Notes: generated from the sequence alone by a model not told the origin. DNA of 64,000 bases from Amorphus sp040750475 (GCF_040750475.1 NZ_JABJVY010000007.1:1-64000), one strand, 5' to 3'. Shown: positions 8,329 through 16,597, counted from the first letter of the stretch. Translations and numbers: made by a program.

Positions 8329-8688
8329 ATGAGTGACCAAGGCCAGCAGCCTGCGCCACAACAGCAACAACCCGAGCCCCAGCGCCAACCGGAACCGCAA
8401 CGACAGCCAGGGGCGCAGCAGCACGCTGAGCCCCAGCCGTCCGAATCTCACGGTGGCGGCAAGCCGAGCCATATCGCCTATCAGGTCCGCGAAACCGACC
8501 AAGGTGATGCCTACTTCAACCGCGTCGGGGCAGCCTTCGCCCACAAGGACGGCGAGGGCTACAGCGTCATCCTCGATTCCATGCCGGTCGACGGGCGGGT
8601 GACGCTGCGGACCCTCCAGGATCGGCTGAACACGGCCAAGACCGGCAACGGGCAGGAACGCGGCGGCCGAGGGGAGCCCGAGCGATGA
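8329..8688 (+). CDS. Gln/Pro-rich hypothetical protein of the mobilization region
   Basis: Encodes 119 aa starting MSDQGQQPAPQQQQPEP. Residues 4-45 are a low-complexity Gln/Pro/Glu tract; residues 50-105 form a compact domain (SHIAYQVRETD ... TLRTLQDRLN) with alternating strand pattern. The frame is open from 8224, but GAGAGGAG six to eight bases before 8329 marks the start. Its stop overlaps the start of the next gene (ATGA at 8685-8688), so both are cotranslated. Divergent from parDE. Function not recognised. Confidence 0.6.
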   Translation: MSDQGQQPAPQQQQPEPQRQPEPQRQPGAQQHAEPQPSESHGGGKPSHIAYQVRETDQGDAYFNRVGAAFAHKDGEGYSVILDSMPVDGRVTLRTLQDRLNTAKTGNGQERGGRGEPER

Positions 8689-8978
8689 GCGCGGAGCGGG
8701 AGAGCGGTCCGGCGCTGGAGCACTCTGGGCCGTCGATCGCCACGGCTGCGGAGCGCGACAGCCTGATGGCCGGGCGTCCCGAGCCGCAACTGGAGCCGCA
8801 CCTGACGCCGGGCGGCGGTACCGAGTTCACCGTTCACCAGACGGTGGAGGTGGAGCGGGAGACCAGGATCGCGTCGATCCAGGAACGTCTCGACGCCGCG
8901 CGAGAGCGTCTGAGCAACGATCATGCCCGTGCGATGGTGCGCGGGCAGGCGCGGGCCGATTTCGAGTGCGAACGATGA
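8685..8978 (+). CDS. Hypothetical protein of the mobilization region
   Basis: Encodes 97 aa beginning MSAERESGPALEHSGP. The N-terminal half is disordered and Pro/Glu-rich; the C-terminal 45 residues form a charged helix (ERLDAARERLSNDHARAMVR), possibly a coiled coil. It overlaps the preceding gene by 4 nt at ATGA. No known domain. It converges with 8995-9354, and a 9-bp hairpin lies at the junction. Confidence 0.5.
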   Translation: MSAERESGPALEHSGPSIATAAERDSLMAGRPEPQLEPHLTPGGGTEFTVHQTVEVERETRIASIQERLDAARERLSNDHARAMVRGQARADFECER

Positions 8979-8984
8979 ACGGAG

Positions 8985-9008
8985 AGCGGCGGGCTTAGTC
9001 CCGCCGCT
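8985..9008. terminator. Convergent hairpin
   Basis: AGCGGCGGG (8985-8993), loop of six, CCCGCCGCT (9000-9008): a perfect 9-bp stem between two convergent genes, overlapping the stop codon of the minus-strand one. Poly-T tracts are weak on both sides, so it may protect mRNA ends rather than terminate strongly. Confidence 0.4.
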
Positions 9009-9354
9009 GTTCCTTGCGTTCGTGGAACCGAGCGATCTGGTCGCGGGCAATGGTGAGGGGGATCGTATCGTCGGTGTAGTCGACGCCGATCTTCTCACCG
9101 GTCTTCACGACACATTCGATCAGCTCGCCGAAGGCCGTCTCCAGTGGGACGGCTTTTTCGTCCGCCCAGGCGAGCGTCATCTCCAGAAGCTTGGCCTCGT
9201 CGGTGACGTGCGAGGACGCGACGATGCGGTCGAACCAGGCCCAGACCAGCCGGTAGGCTTCGATCCGGCGGGTTTCGCCATCGGGGAAGGTCAGCGTCCG
9301 GGATGAAACCCGCAGCATCTCCTCATGTTCGCGGTCTATCAGATAATCCAGCAT
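8995..9354 (-). CDS. Hypothetical protein downstream of relaxase
   Basis: Encodes 119 aa from the ATG at 9354 (MLDYLIDREHEEMLRV); an upstream TTG at 9390 would add 12 residues. A soluble acidic protein, predicted mostly helical, with no known motif. It follows the relaxase gene in the same direction with a gap of 54 nt, so it is probably the last gene of the mobilization operon. Start site uncertain because no strong Shine-Dalgarno precedes either codon. Confidence 0.5.
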   Translation of the reverse strand: MLDYLIDREHEEMLRVSSRTLTFPDGETRRIEAYRLVWAWFDRIVASSHVTDEAKLLEMTLAWADEKAVPLETAFGELIECVVKTGEKIGVDYTDDTIPLTIARDQIARFHERKEQRRD

Positions 9355-9408
9355 CTCAATAGGATACGGTATCCGGCCAAAACGCTGCAAACTTGAGCCG
9401 GATTTCCC

Positions 9409-10875
9409 TTATCTTTCAAAGTCCAAGCCGCGATTGCGCTGAGGCGTATGCGGCGTCTGTTGCCGCAACCGGTCGAGCCGCTCTTGATGGCTCGGCTGTG
9501 CTGGCGGCTGGACCTGAGGCTGAGGCTCCGGCTGAGCCTGTTGGGGCTCACGCTGCGGGGCCTTCGGTGTGTCGGTCTCCTGCACCCTCTCCGGCGGCTG
9601 GGGCGCGTTCGGCGGTGCCTGGGCCTGGGCGAAGTCCTTTTGCAACGGCGAGGCCGGATCGCGCTCCATCCGGGCGTAACGCTCCCGATCGTGGGCGATC
9701 TCGCGCAAGGCCTCCTTGTGATGGTTCCGGGCGGCGACAATCTCGGTCTGGAGCTGGCGGCGCTCACTGAACTGCGCCTGGATCAGCTCGTCCTTCTGGG
9801 CACGGTCGCGCTGGAGTGCCTGATAGGCCTCCCACTCGTTCTGTCGGGTGATCTGGGCCTGCTTGCCGGTAAAGCGCTGCCACAGCCCCTTGAGACCTGA
9901 CGTATGGAGCCGGGCCGCACGCTCGCGGGCTTCAGTTTCCCAGCGCTGTTTCTGACCGGTGTCGAGCTTTGCGCGCTCTTGCCGCTGCGCGGCCACCATC
10001 TGCTGGCGGCGCTTCTCCAGCGCCCTTTGCTGCGCAGCATGCCGGGTCGAAGCCTCTTCACCGTGGCGCTTGAACGCGCCGCGCATGTCCTTTGCGATCT
10101 GGACCTTGGCTTCGTCGACGCTCGGCAGATCGGTCGGTTCCCCAAGCCGGGCGCGCACCTCCTTCGCCTTCTTGTCGGCATAGCGAGCAATGGACAGCAC
10201 CTCGCCCTCATGGGTGACGGCGACGTGTCCGCGCCGGTCGCCCTTGGCGAGGACCAACCCGCGCTCGGCCAGCGCATGGCTGAAAGTGGCGGCGGTATCG
10301 CTGATCGCCCAGGCATCCTGGACGGCGGTCTTCAGCTCGCGGGCATCCTTGCCGATCCGCTTGCACTGCTGCCATTCGGCGAGCGTAAAATTACGCGGAT
10401 CGCTCTGGCCGCTCTTGGACAGCCCGGCAGGCATTTTCCAGTCCTGTTCCAGGTGGATGTCGCGGCTCACGTCCTGGAGCTTGGCCTTGAAGTGGGGGAG
10501 GTTGCGGGCGGTCATGGTCTCCGCATCAATGCGGGACCAGACGCAATGGGCGTGTCTGCGGCCTTCCTTCTCGTGGAACACGACGACGCGCGGCTGGCCC
10601 TGCAGCCCCGTCTTGGCCTCGATGCGCTCGATCGTCTCCTCGAACACGGAGATGGGTACATCCTTGTCGGCGGGCGGATTGAGCGAAACGGAAAACAGGA
10701 AGTTCCGGCACCGGGTCCCCTGGGCGACGGCCTGGGCCTCCTTGAAGGCGCTGGTGACATCCTCGGAGACGAAGCCGCGCACTTCGTGGACGGCGACGTG
10801 CTCGTTGTCGGTCTCGTTCAGAAGGTGCACTGCGAGCTGCTTTGCCCCGCCGCGTTCGCTGGCGACGAACAGCAT
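9409..10875 (-). CDS. Relaxase / mobilization nuclease lacking an N-terminal tyrosine
   Basis: Encodes 488 aa. The relaxase metal site is visible as FHEKEGRRHAHCVW (residues 100-113, H101, H108, H110), the three-histidine motif of MOB relaxases. The C-terminal half is a long charged helical region followed by a Gln/Pro-rich tail from about 430. No tyrosine occurs before residue 232, so the usual catalytic Tyr of motif I is absent; histidines at 17, 26 and 30 are possible substitutes. MobM-type (MOBV) relaxases are known to use a histidine nucleophile, which makes this plausible. The gene follows the RHH accessory gene by 3 nt. Role: nick oriT and lead DNA transfer. Confidence 0.85.
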   Translation of the reverse strand: MLFVASERGGAKQLAVHLLNETDNEHVAVHEVRGFVSEDVTSAFKEAQAVAQGTRCRNFLFSVSLNPPADKDVPISVFEETIERIEAKTGLQGQPRVVVFHEKEGRRHAHCVWSRIDAETMTARNLPHFKAKLQDVSRDIHLEQDWKMPAGLSKSGQSDPRNFTLAEWQQCKRIGKDARELKTAVQDAWAISDTAATFSHALAERGLVLAKGDRRGHVAVTHEGEVLSIARYADKKAKEVRARLGEPTDLPSVDEAKVQIAKDMRGAFKRHGEEASTRHAAQQRALEKRRQQMVAAQRQERAKLDTGQKQRWETEARERAARLHTSGLKGLWQRFTGKQAQITRQNEWEAYQALQRDRAQKDELIQAQFSERRQLQTEIVAARNHHKEALREIAHDRERYARMERDPASPLQKDFAQAQAPPNAPQPPERVQETDTPKAPQREPQQAQPEPQPQVQPPAQPSHQERLDRLRQQTPHTPQRNRGLDFER

Positions 10876-10878
10876 CGC

Positions 10879-11253
10879 TCAGCGCTCCTGGATGCCGAGC
10901 GCCCGCATCACCGCTACCTTGATCGCAGCAATGTCGGCACACGCGACCTGCAAGGCCGTCTCGGTCTCCTCGGACACCGGCAGCGTCCCAACACGCATGG
11001 CCTTCGCCAGCTCGGCGACGTTGGCCGCGAGCCCGGCCTTGCCGAGAAACGCCAGCACCTGAGCCAGAGCCTGCTGGTCCTTCACGGGAAACCGCCCGCG
11101 CGGGCGGCGCGCTTCGGCGCCATCCTCGAACAGGCGATTGCGAATGAAAGTGCTGAGGCCGAGCGATCCCGCGCGACGCTCCAACAGCGCGCGCTCCTCG
11201 GCGGTGAGCCGGATGGAAACCGGCTTGGTCTTGGGTGTCTTGAAATGGGTCAT
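10879..11253 (-). CDS. RHH mobilization accessory protein (MobC-like)
   Basis: Encodes 124 aa starting MTHFKTPKTKPVSIRLTAEE. Residues 10-45 form a ribbon-helix-helix (KPVSIRLTAEERALLERRA ... STFIRNRLF), followed by a MobC-like helical region. Such proteins bind oriT next to the nick site and help the relaxase. The open frame reaches up to 11430, but the ATG at 11253 begins the conserved domain; no strong Shine-Dalgarno is seen. It ends 3 nt before the relaxase start, a typical two-gene mob operon. oriT is expected in the upstream 11254-11383 stretch but no nick consensus was recognised. Confidence 0.75.
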   Translation of the reverse strand: MTHFKTPKTKPVSIRLTAEERALLERRAGSLGLSTFIRNRLFEDGAEARRPRGRFPVKDQQALAQVLAFLGKAGLAANVAELAKAMRVGTLPVSEETETALQVACADIAAIKVAVMRALGIQER

Positions 11254-11330
11254 GTGAAAATCGGCAATAGGGCATCGCCTGCGCGCCGGAAATCGACGCA
11301 CAGCAAGGCCAGTTTGAATAATGGAATGAA

Positions 11331-11359
11331 AGAAAATCCGGCCTTGGCGAAAGGCCGGA
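11331..11359 (-). terminator. Rho-independent terminator
   Basis: TCCGGCCTT (11337-11345), loop GGCGA, AAGGCCGGA (11351-11359): a perfect 9-bp stem. On the minus strand it is followed by TTTTCTTTC, so it terminates transcription from the small gene 11384-11611 and insulates the mob operon from it. Confidence 0.7.
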
Positions 11360-11383
11360 ACAACAACGGGGATGAATGTCAGG

Positions 11384-11611
11384 TCAGAGGAACGGTTCCG
11401 GAGCATCTTGAAGCTCTGAAGGCGCGGCATACTCTTCCGAGTATGTCGACAATGCGGCTTCCCAACTTGCCAATGTCCGGAAAAGGTGATTTAATTCTTC
11501 GCCGTCTACGTCCACCAATTCCCGGCCTAAGGCTCCGGGATCGGTAAACTTCCCAATTTCCAGATAGTTACGTTCCGTCTCGTGGTCACAAATGTGGTAT
11601 ACACGAGGCAT
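11384..11611 (-). CDS. 75-aa hypothetical protein
   Basis: Encodes 75 aa, MPRVYHICDHETERNYLEIG, acidic, no signal or membrane segment. A GTG at 11629 would add six residues. Its ATG overlaps by two bases the ATG of the divergent integrase remnant at 11610. A clear terminator 25 nt downstream of its stop supports it as a real transcription unit. Position beside the integrase suggests a role in excision control or toxin-antitoxin function, but nothing in the sequence proves either. Confidence 0.45.
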   Translation of the reverse strand: MPRVYHICDHETERNYLEIGKFTDPGALGRELVDVDGEELNHLFRTLASWEAALSTYSEEYAAPSELQDAPEPFL

Positions 11612-11753
11612 GAGAGACGTGGCGAACACCCACTATCTGATCAGGCGCGGAGAGGTCTGGCACTATCATCGCCGGGTCCCGCTTGCGCTCGTCCCGATCC
11701 TCGGCAAGCGCTTCGTCAAGAAGTCGCTGGATGTTTGTATCGCGCGATTTTGA
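11610..11753 (+). pseudogene. Truncated site-specific integrase, N-terminal remnant
   Basis: Only 47 codons remain: MRDVANTHYLIRRGEVWHYH, then RRVPLALVPILGKRFVKKSL, before the frame ends at 11753. The pattern YLxRRGxxWxxRRRVPxxL...GKxxxxxSL is the characteristic N-terminus of phage-type tyrosine recombinases of integrative elements (DUF6538-like). The rest of the arm-binding, core-binding and catalytic domains is missing, and the following 165 nt carry no integrase-like sequence. The break near 11730 probably marks a deletion or recombination junction at the right end of the mobile element. Confidence 0.65.
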
Positions 11754-11918
11754 CCGGCAGGTTTGCGCAAATATGGTTGGTGCGAAATACGTGGAATTAG
11801 ATCTTTAAAGTATCCCTGCTAGGAGGGCGTAAAACTGAGAAGAAGCATATATGAAGCATCCGTATGAGGCGATCACAAAGACAACTGTAGTGATATGAAT
11901 AATGACGCCCCACCTTCG

Positions 11919-12293
11919 CTAATTTCTGTTCTTGGGGTATTTTAGGTAGGGGTGATCGAACGTGCGTTCGTGGTCAGCCAGATCCATTGTATAGAAATAC
12001 TGGGTAAAATAGGCTGCTGCAGGCCCTGCACCCCCAAGCACTAGACCTGCCACCAACCAAGTGAAGATCCAGCCCACCTCGACAGCAGTTCCAGAAAGCC
12101 GGTCCGAATTGGCTGAAACGAAGCTTAGCAGCGCGACGATGCTCGCGCTCAGGACGATGAGTGGGGATCGGAGCGCCATTAGCCCAAACTGGATCGTGTG
12201 CGCGTCCGAACTCGCGATGGAATCGTCAGATCGCTTCCATGCCTCTTTAGCCAGTTCACGATGGAGGGAGGTTAGCTCTTCACTATCTGCCAT
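11919..12293 (-). CDS. Two-TM hypothetical membrane protein
   Basis: Encodes 124 aa beginning MADSEELTSLHRELAKEAWK. A soluble helix of about 40 residues is followed by two transmembrane helices, at about 47-67 (MALRSPLIVLSASIVALLSF) and 80-103 (VGWIFTWLVAGLVLGGAG), and a short charged tail ending KYPKNRN. The frame is open upstream to 12503, but that part reads as antisense-like low-quality sequence. It lies just outside the integrase remnant and may belong to either element or chromosome. Function unknown. Confidence 0.55.
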   Translation of the reverse strand: MADSEELTSLHRELAKEAWKRSDDSIASSDAHTIQFGLMALRSPLIVLSASIVALLSFVSANSDRLSGTAVEVGWIFTWLVAGLVLGGAGPAAAYFTQYFYTMDLADHERTFDHPYLKYPKNRN

Positions 12294-12420
12294 CCCGGCA
12301 TCCGCCTGAATTCGTTTACACGTCAGATCGCTCACATTCGATGATACGCCTCGACTGGCTCGCAATAAACGAAGCTCCGACCGCAGTGCGAGCCGGTTTC
12401 CGCTTCGCCTGGAACCACGC

Positions 12421-13305
12421 TCAGCCCGAGCGCAGCTCCGCCCAGGCCTGTTCCAGCCGCGACAGGTTCTCCGCCGTGTAGGCGGCGAAGTCGAACTCCA
12501 CACCGGAATGAAGTTCGGAGACCATGCTCCACATGGTCTCGCGCAGCAGCGAGGCGACCTTCATCGCGCCGAGCTGGCGGCGCAGCCCGTCGTCGGGCGA
12601 ACGGCCGAAATAGAGCTGCAGCATCCGGTCGCTCTCGTCCGCCGAAAACTGGCTGTTGGAGGAAAGCCCGCCGAGATCGAAGAGCGGCGAGTTGAAGCCG
12701 GCATAGTCCCAGTCGATCAGCCACAGCCGGTCGCCGTCATCGAGGAAGTTGGCGGGCAACAGATCGTTGTGGCCGTAGACTAGGTCAATCGGACCGATCA
12801 TCGCTTCAAGCGCATCCGCCCGCGCCCTGAGATCGGAAAGCCGCTCCAGATGCCGGCTGCCGCCTGCTTCCAGCACCCGCGCATAATGCCGGCAGATGTG
12901 GAACACCCAGAACACCAGGGCAGGGGCGGAGATCTGGCGTGCCATGCCGTGGTGGCAGCGGCGCAGAAGGTCCACGATGCGCGGTAGCATATCGGGGGCG
13001 CGGACGTCGTCCTCGCCGAGCGTGCGGCCCTCGATGAATTCCAGAACCAGCACGCCGGGCTCGGCGTGAACCACCGGCGGAGAAATGCCGAGTTCGGCCG
13101 CCGCGCGCGAAGCGGCCAGCTCGTTGAAGCGCATCACGCCATGGATCGGGATGTCCTCACCGACGCGCACGAAAAAGCGCCGGCCGCCATCTTCCACCAG
13201 AAAGTTCGTGTTGGTGATGCCGCCCGTGACCGGCTGTGGCTCGACCGGTCGCGTCCAGATGTCGAGCCGGGCAGCGCGCGCAGCGGCGCTCTCGGCGTCA
13301 GCCAT
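12421..13305 (-). CDS. Choline/ethanolamine kinase-like phosphotransferase (copy 1)
   Basis: Encodes 294 aa with the APH/choline-kinase fold: GGITNTNF nucleotide loop (28-35), catalytic Brenner-type motif GHNDLLPANF (178-187, D181) and Mg-binding IDWDYA (197-202). It should transfer phosphate from ATP to an amino alcohol such as choline or a relative. Start at 13305 has GAGGAG seven bases upstream. It is the last gene of the proX-proV-proW direction, 197 nt after proW with diverged dispersed repeats in the gap. With copy 2 at 18929-19849 it brackets the ABC transporter and the DeoR regulator, which suggests that the imported compound is phosphorylated. True substrate unknown. Confidence 0.82.
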   Translation of the reverse strand: MADAESAAARAARLDIWTRPVEPQPVTGGITNTNFLVEDGGRRFFVRVGEDIPIHGVMRFNELAASRAAAELGISPPVVHAEPGVLVLEFIEGRTLGEDDVRAPDMLPRIVDLLRRCHHGMARQISAPALVFWVFHICRHYARVLEAGGSRHLERLSDLRARADALEAMIGPIDLVYGHNDLLPANFLDDGDRLWLIDWDYAGFNSPLFDLGGLSSNSQFSADESDRMLQLYFGRSPDDGLRRQLGAMKVASLLRETMWSMVSELHSGVEFDFAAYTAENLSRLEQAWAELRSG

Positions 13306-13330
13306 GTCGTCTCCTCGATTTTTTCCCGCA

Positions 13331-13364
13331 AAGTCGGACGGAATATCGGTTCCCCCTGGCTTTG
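13331..13364. repeat. Diverged single copy of the 56-bp repeat core
   Basis: AAGTCGGACGGAATATCGG followed by TTCCCCCTGGCTTT aligns with the reverse complement of the unit at 31991-32259, with about one mismatch in four and a small gap. Intergenic, between choline-kinase copy 1 and proW; a further partial piece (AAATCCGGACGGAAA) lies at 13460-13474. Confidence 0.5.
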
Positions 13365-13502
13365 CTAACCCAGCGCGCGACCGCGCGCCGGCCGGTCAGG
13401 CCGCCCCCCGGAGCCGGTGAGCGGAGCGAACTCGGCGTGAGGGCGATTCTCTAGATCGCAAATCCGGACGGAAAGTCGGGTCTGACGCGTCCAAGGATGT
13501 GC

Positions 13503-15503
13503 TTATTCGACCTGGAGCTGGCGCTTGCGTTCTTCCGCCCAGGCGTTGATCAGCCGGTCGGCGATCATCGCGATAAAGGCGACGCACAGCCCGGCCACCA
13601 CGCCTTGGCCGATATCGGCGCGTGTGAGCGCGATATAGACCTCCTGGCCGAGATCGTTGGTGCCGACGAGGGCTGTGATCACGAGCATCGAAAGCGCCAT
13701 CATGATGGTCTGGTTGAGGCCGAGCATAAGCTCCGGCATCGCGAGCGGAAGCTGCACCTTCCACAGAAGCTGGGAGGGACGACAGCCGGCCATGGTGCCC
13801 GCTTCGATGATGTTGGCCGGAACGCGCCGGATGCCGTGGTCCGCGTAGCGCACCGCCGGTGCGAGCGCATAGAGCACGATCGCGATCATGGCGGAGAAGT
13901 CGCCGACGGCGAACAGCATCACCACCGGGATCAGGTAAACGAAGCTCGGCAGCGTCTGCAGAGTGTCGATGGTGGTTTGGGCGAAGCGGCGGAAGCCGTC
14001 GTGACGGGCCGACAGGATGCCGATCGGGATCCCGATCAGGCTCGCGATCACCACCGACAAGCCGCAGAGATAGACGGAGATCATCGCCTTCTCCCAGTTG
14101 CCGGTAAGCGCGATGAACGCCGCCATCAGCGAGACGGTGATGGCCAGCCGCAGGCCGCCCAGGCGCACACCCGCCACCGCCAAGACCGCGATCACGCCCA
14201 GCCACGGCGCATCCACCAGAAAGCGCTTCAGCGGCACCAGCACATAGATCAGCAGGAACGCCTTGATCGCATCGAGAGTGTCGTAGAGGTGGACATTGAT
14301 GAACTCCACCAGCCGGTCCCAGAACGGCCCGGTGTCGAGCACCATCGACTGCGGATAGATGGCAATCGCGGGATCCAGCGCGGCGATCAGGAGGCTTGCG
14401 AGCACCAGCGCGAGAAAGCCGGCGGCCGTGGCGTGGCGGGCGAAGACGCTCATGCCCTGCTCCAGGTGAAGCGGCTGCTTCTGGCGGTAGACGAAGGCGT
14501 GGCTGAGCCGGTCGAGCGAAATCGCAAGCAGGGTGATCGCGATACCGGCTTCCAGACCGTCGCCGATCGCCAATCGGCGCAGTGAGGTCAGAACGTCGCG
14601 GCCGAGCCCGCCGGCGCCAATCATGGAAGCGATGATCACCATGTTGAGCGACAGCATGATGACCTGGTTGACGCCGACCATCAGGCTCGGGCGGGCCGTT
14701 GGCAGCAGGATCCGCCACAGCATTTGGCGCGGCGTGCAGCCCGCCATGTTGCCGAGTTCCACGATCTCCGGCGGCACGCTCCTGAGCGCGAGCATCGTCA
14801 CGCGTACCATCGGCGGCATGGCGTAGATGATCGTCGCGATCATCGCCGACACCGGACCAAAGCCAAACAGGAACAGGACCGGCACCAGATAGGCGAACAC
14901 CGGCACCGTCTGCATCAGATCGAGGATCGGTTTGATGATGTTGGCGAAGGTTTCGGAGCGGTGCGCGAAAATGCCAAGCGCGATGCCGACGACCACGCCC
15001 ACGGGCACGGCCACCAGGATAGACGACAGCGTGATCATCGCGCTTTCCCACTGGCCGAACACGGCGAGATAGGCAAAGCAGAGAAAGACGAGGAGCGCCA
15101 GGCTGCGCCCGCCCAGGCGCCAGCCGAGCCAGGTTACCGCCGCCACGACGCCGAACCACGGTACTGGTGGCACGAAGATGCCGCCGCCGAAGGGCAGGTG
15201 CCAGCCTTTGGAGAGCACCGCGATGCACGCCTGGAGCGGCAGACCCAGCACCCAGGCGATCGCCCGTGTCAGCTCCTTGAAGGTGAACAGACCGAACGAC
15301 AAGTCGTCGACCAGCCAATCCATTGCCGACGAAATCCAGCCCTTGATCGGCAGGACCCAGACGGAGGCCGGGTCCCCGATCCAGGCGACGTGAGGTGCCA
15401 CGTACCAGAGGGCGACGAGAATCGCGATCGCGACGAGCCAAAGCAGCCGGCCGGATAGCGGGTTCGCCGTCGCGGCTGGGGAGGAGGTGGCGGCAATGCT
15501 CAT
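13503..15503 (-). CDS. proW: Glycine betaine/proline-type ABC permease, duplicated domain
   Basis: Encodes 666 aa with two complete binding-protein-dependent permease domains in tandem. Each half has its own EAA-type loop (for example GNMAGCTPRQMLWRILLP around 255-272 and GTMAGCRPSQLLWKVQLP around 555-572), whereas E. coli ProW has one. About twelve or more transmembrane helices. One chain can therefore replace the usual homodimer. Its ATG overlaps the stop of proV (ATGA), so translation is coupled. With ProV and ProX it imports a quaternary amine such as glycine betaine, choline or proline betaine. Confidence 0.9.
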   Translation of the reverse strand: MSIAATSSPAATANPLSGRLLWLVAIAILVALWYVAPHVAWIGDPASVWVLPIKGWISSAMDWLVDDLSFGLFTFKELTRAIAWVLGLPLQACIAVLSKGWHLPFGGGIFVPPVPWFGVVAAVTWLGWRLGGRSLALLVFLCFAYLAVFGQWESAMITLSSILVAVPVGVVVGIALGIFAHRSETFANIIKPILDLMQTVPVFAYLVPVLFLFGFGPVSAMIATIIYAMPPMVRVTMLALRSVPPEIVELGNMAGCTPRQMLWRILLPTARPSLMVGVNQVIMLSLNMVIIASMIGAGGLGRDVLTSLRRLAIGDGLEAGIAITLLAISLDRLSHAFVYRQKQPLHLEQGMSVFARHATAAGFLALVLASLLIAALDPAIAIYPQSMVLDTGPFWDRLVEFINVHLYDTLDAIKAFLLIYVLVPLKRFLVDAPWLGVIAVLAVAGVRLGGLRLAITVSLMAAFIALTGNWEKAMISVYLCGLSVVIASLIGIPIGILSARHDGFRRFAQTTIDTLQTLPSFVYLIPVVMLFAVGDFSAMIAIVLYALAPAVRYADHGIRRVPANIIEAGTMAGCRPSQLLWKVQLPLAMPELMLGLNQTIMMALSMLVITALVGTNDLGQEVYIALTRADIGQGVVAGLCVAFIAMIADRLINAWAEERKRQLQVE

Positions 15504-16597
15504 GCCGATTCCGCCAGAAGCGAAATGACCGCCTCGCGCTCGACCATGCCGATCGTCTCGCCGCGACGGTTGACCACGGCGAACGGCTTGCCGGCCTCAA
15601 TCAGGTTTGCGGCGAAGGCGGAGACCCGTTCGCTGGGCTTGATCTCGCCGCCATAGTCGGTGCCGTCGACCGGTGCGCCCATAATGGAACGGGCGGACAG
15701 CACCTTGGAGCGCGCGACGTTGCGCGTGAATTCTTCCACGTAAGGCGTTGCCGGTCGCACCACGAGATCCTCCGGCGTGCCGATCTGGACGATCTCGCCG
15801 TGGTTCATGATCGCGATGCGGTCGGCAAGGCGGATGGCCTCGTCGAAATCGTGGGTGATGAAAACGATCGACTTGTGCAGAAGGCGCTGAAGGCGGAGAA
15901 ACTCGTCCTGCATCTCGCGCCGGATCAGCGGATCGAGCGCGGAAAATGGCTCGTCCAGGAACCACAGCTCCGGTTCGGTGGCGAGCGAACGGGCGATGCC
16001 GACGCGTTGTTGCTGGCCGCCGGAGAGGGCGCGGGGGAAGTCGAGTTCGCGTCCGCCGAGGCCGACGAGCTCGATCACCTCCATGGCCCGCTTTTCGCGG
16101 GTGGCGCGATCGACGCCCTGGATCTCGAGCGGGAAGGTGACGTTGCCGAGCACGGTCAGATGGGGCAGCAGCGCGAAATGCTGAAACACCATCCCCATCT
16201 TGTGTCGGCGGATGTCGATCAGCTCCTTGCGGGAGCAGGCCAAAAGGTCCTGGCCTTCGAAGACGAGTTCGCCGGCCGTCGGCTGCAGAAGCAGCGACAT
16301 GCAGCGGATGATGGTGGACTTGCCGGAGCCGGACAGGCCCATGATGACGAAGATCTCGCCGTCGTGCACGTCCAGGGAGGCGTCGCGTACGGCGGGCGTC
16401 AGGCCGGCTTTTTCGAGCGCCTCGGTCGACGGGCTGCCGCCATGGCGCTCGATGAACTCTTTCGCTTCGTCCGCATCTTCGCCGAACACCTTCCAAAGCC
16501 CTCTGCAGGAGAGCTTCACGTTGCGCTCGTCGTCGCTGTCGATGGGAGAAGCGGCTGCGGGACGGACGGACGGGGAGGCGGTGACGGTTTCGGTCAT
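15500..16597 (-). CDS. proV: Glycine betaine/proline ABC transporter ATPase
   Basis: Encodes 365 aa from the ATG at 16597 (MTETVTASPSVRP); a TTG at 16642 is less likely. Walker A GLSGSGKST (87-95), signature LSGGQQQRVGIAR, Walker B ELWFLDEPFSALD and switch histidine in FITHDFDEA are all present. An N-terminal extension of about 65 residues including the FGE...EA region is typical of ProV, and the last 80 residues resemble one CBS-like osmosensing domain. Placed between proX and proW; the 158-nt gap to proX has no clear terminator. Cytoplasmic face of the inner membrane. Confidence 0.92.
   Translation of the reverse strand: MTETVTASPSVRPAAASPIDSDDERNVKLSCRGLWKVFGEDADEAKEFIERHGGSPSTEALEKAGLTPAVRDASLDVHDGEIFVIMGLSGSGKSTIIRCMSLLLQPTAGELVFEGQDLLACSRKELIDIRRHKMGMVFQHFALLPHLTVLGNVTFPLEIQGVDRATREKRAMEVIELVGLGGRELDFPRALSGGQQQRVGIARSLATEPELWFLDEPFSALDPLIRREMQDEFLRLQRLLHKSIVFITHDFDEAIRLADRIAIMNHGEIVQIGTPEDLVVRPATPYVEEFTRNVARSKVLSARSIMGAPVDGTDYGGEIKPSERVSAFAANLIEAGKPFAVVNRRGETIGMVEREAVISLLAESA

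Noticed and set aside
11254..11383. oriT
   Set aside because: Position upstream of the mob operon is right, but the only clear stem-loop (11337-11359) has the form and T-run of a terminator, and no nick-site consensus was recognised.
9904..11547. 547-aa open frame on the plus strand
   Set aside because: It is antisense to the relaxase and MobC-like genes, which have clear domains. Its translation is a Leu/Gly/Arg-rich shadow typical of the opposite strand in high-GC DNA.
13396..15600. 734-aa open frame on the minus strand over the permease gene
   Set aside because: Same strand but another frame than the duplicated ProW permease, with Arg/Pro/Gly-rich sequence and no hydrophobic helices. A frame shadow.
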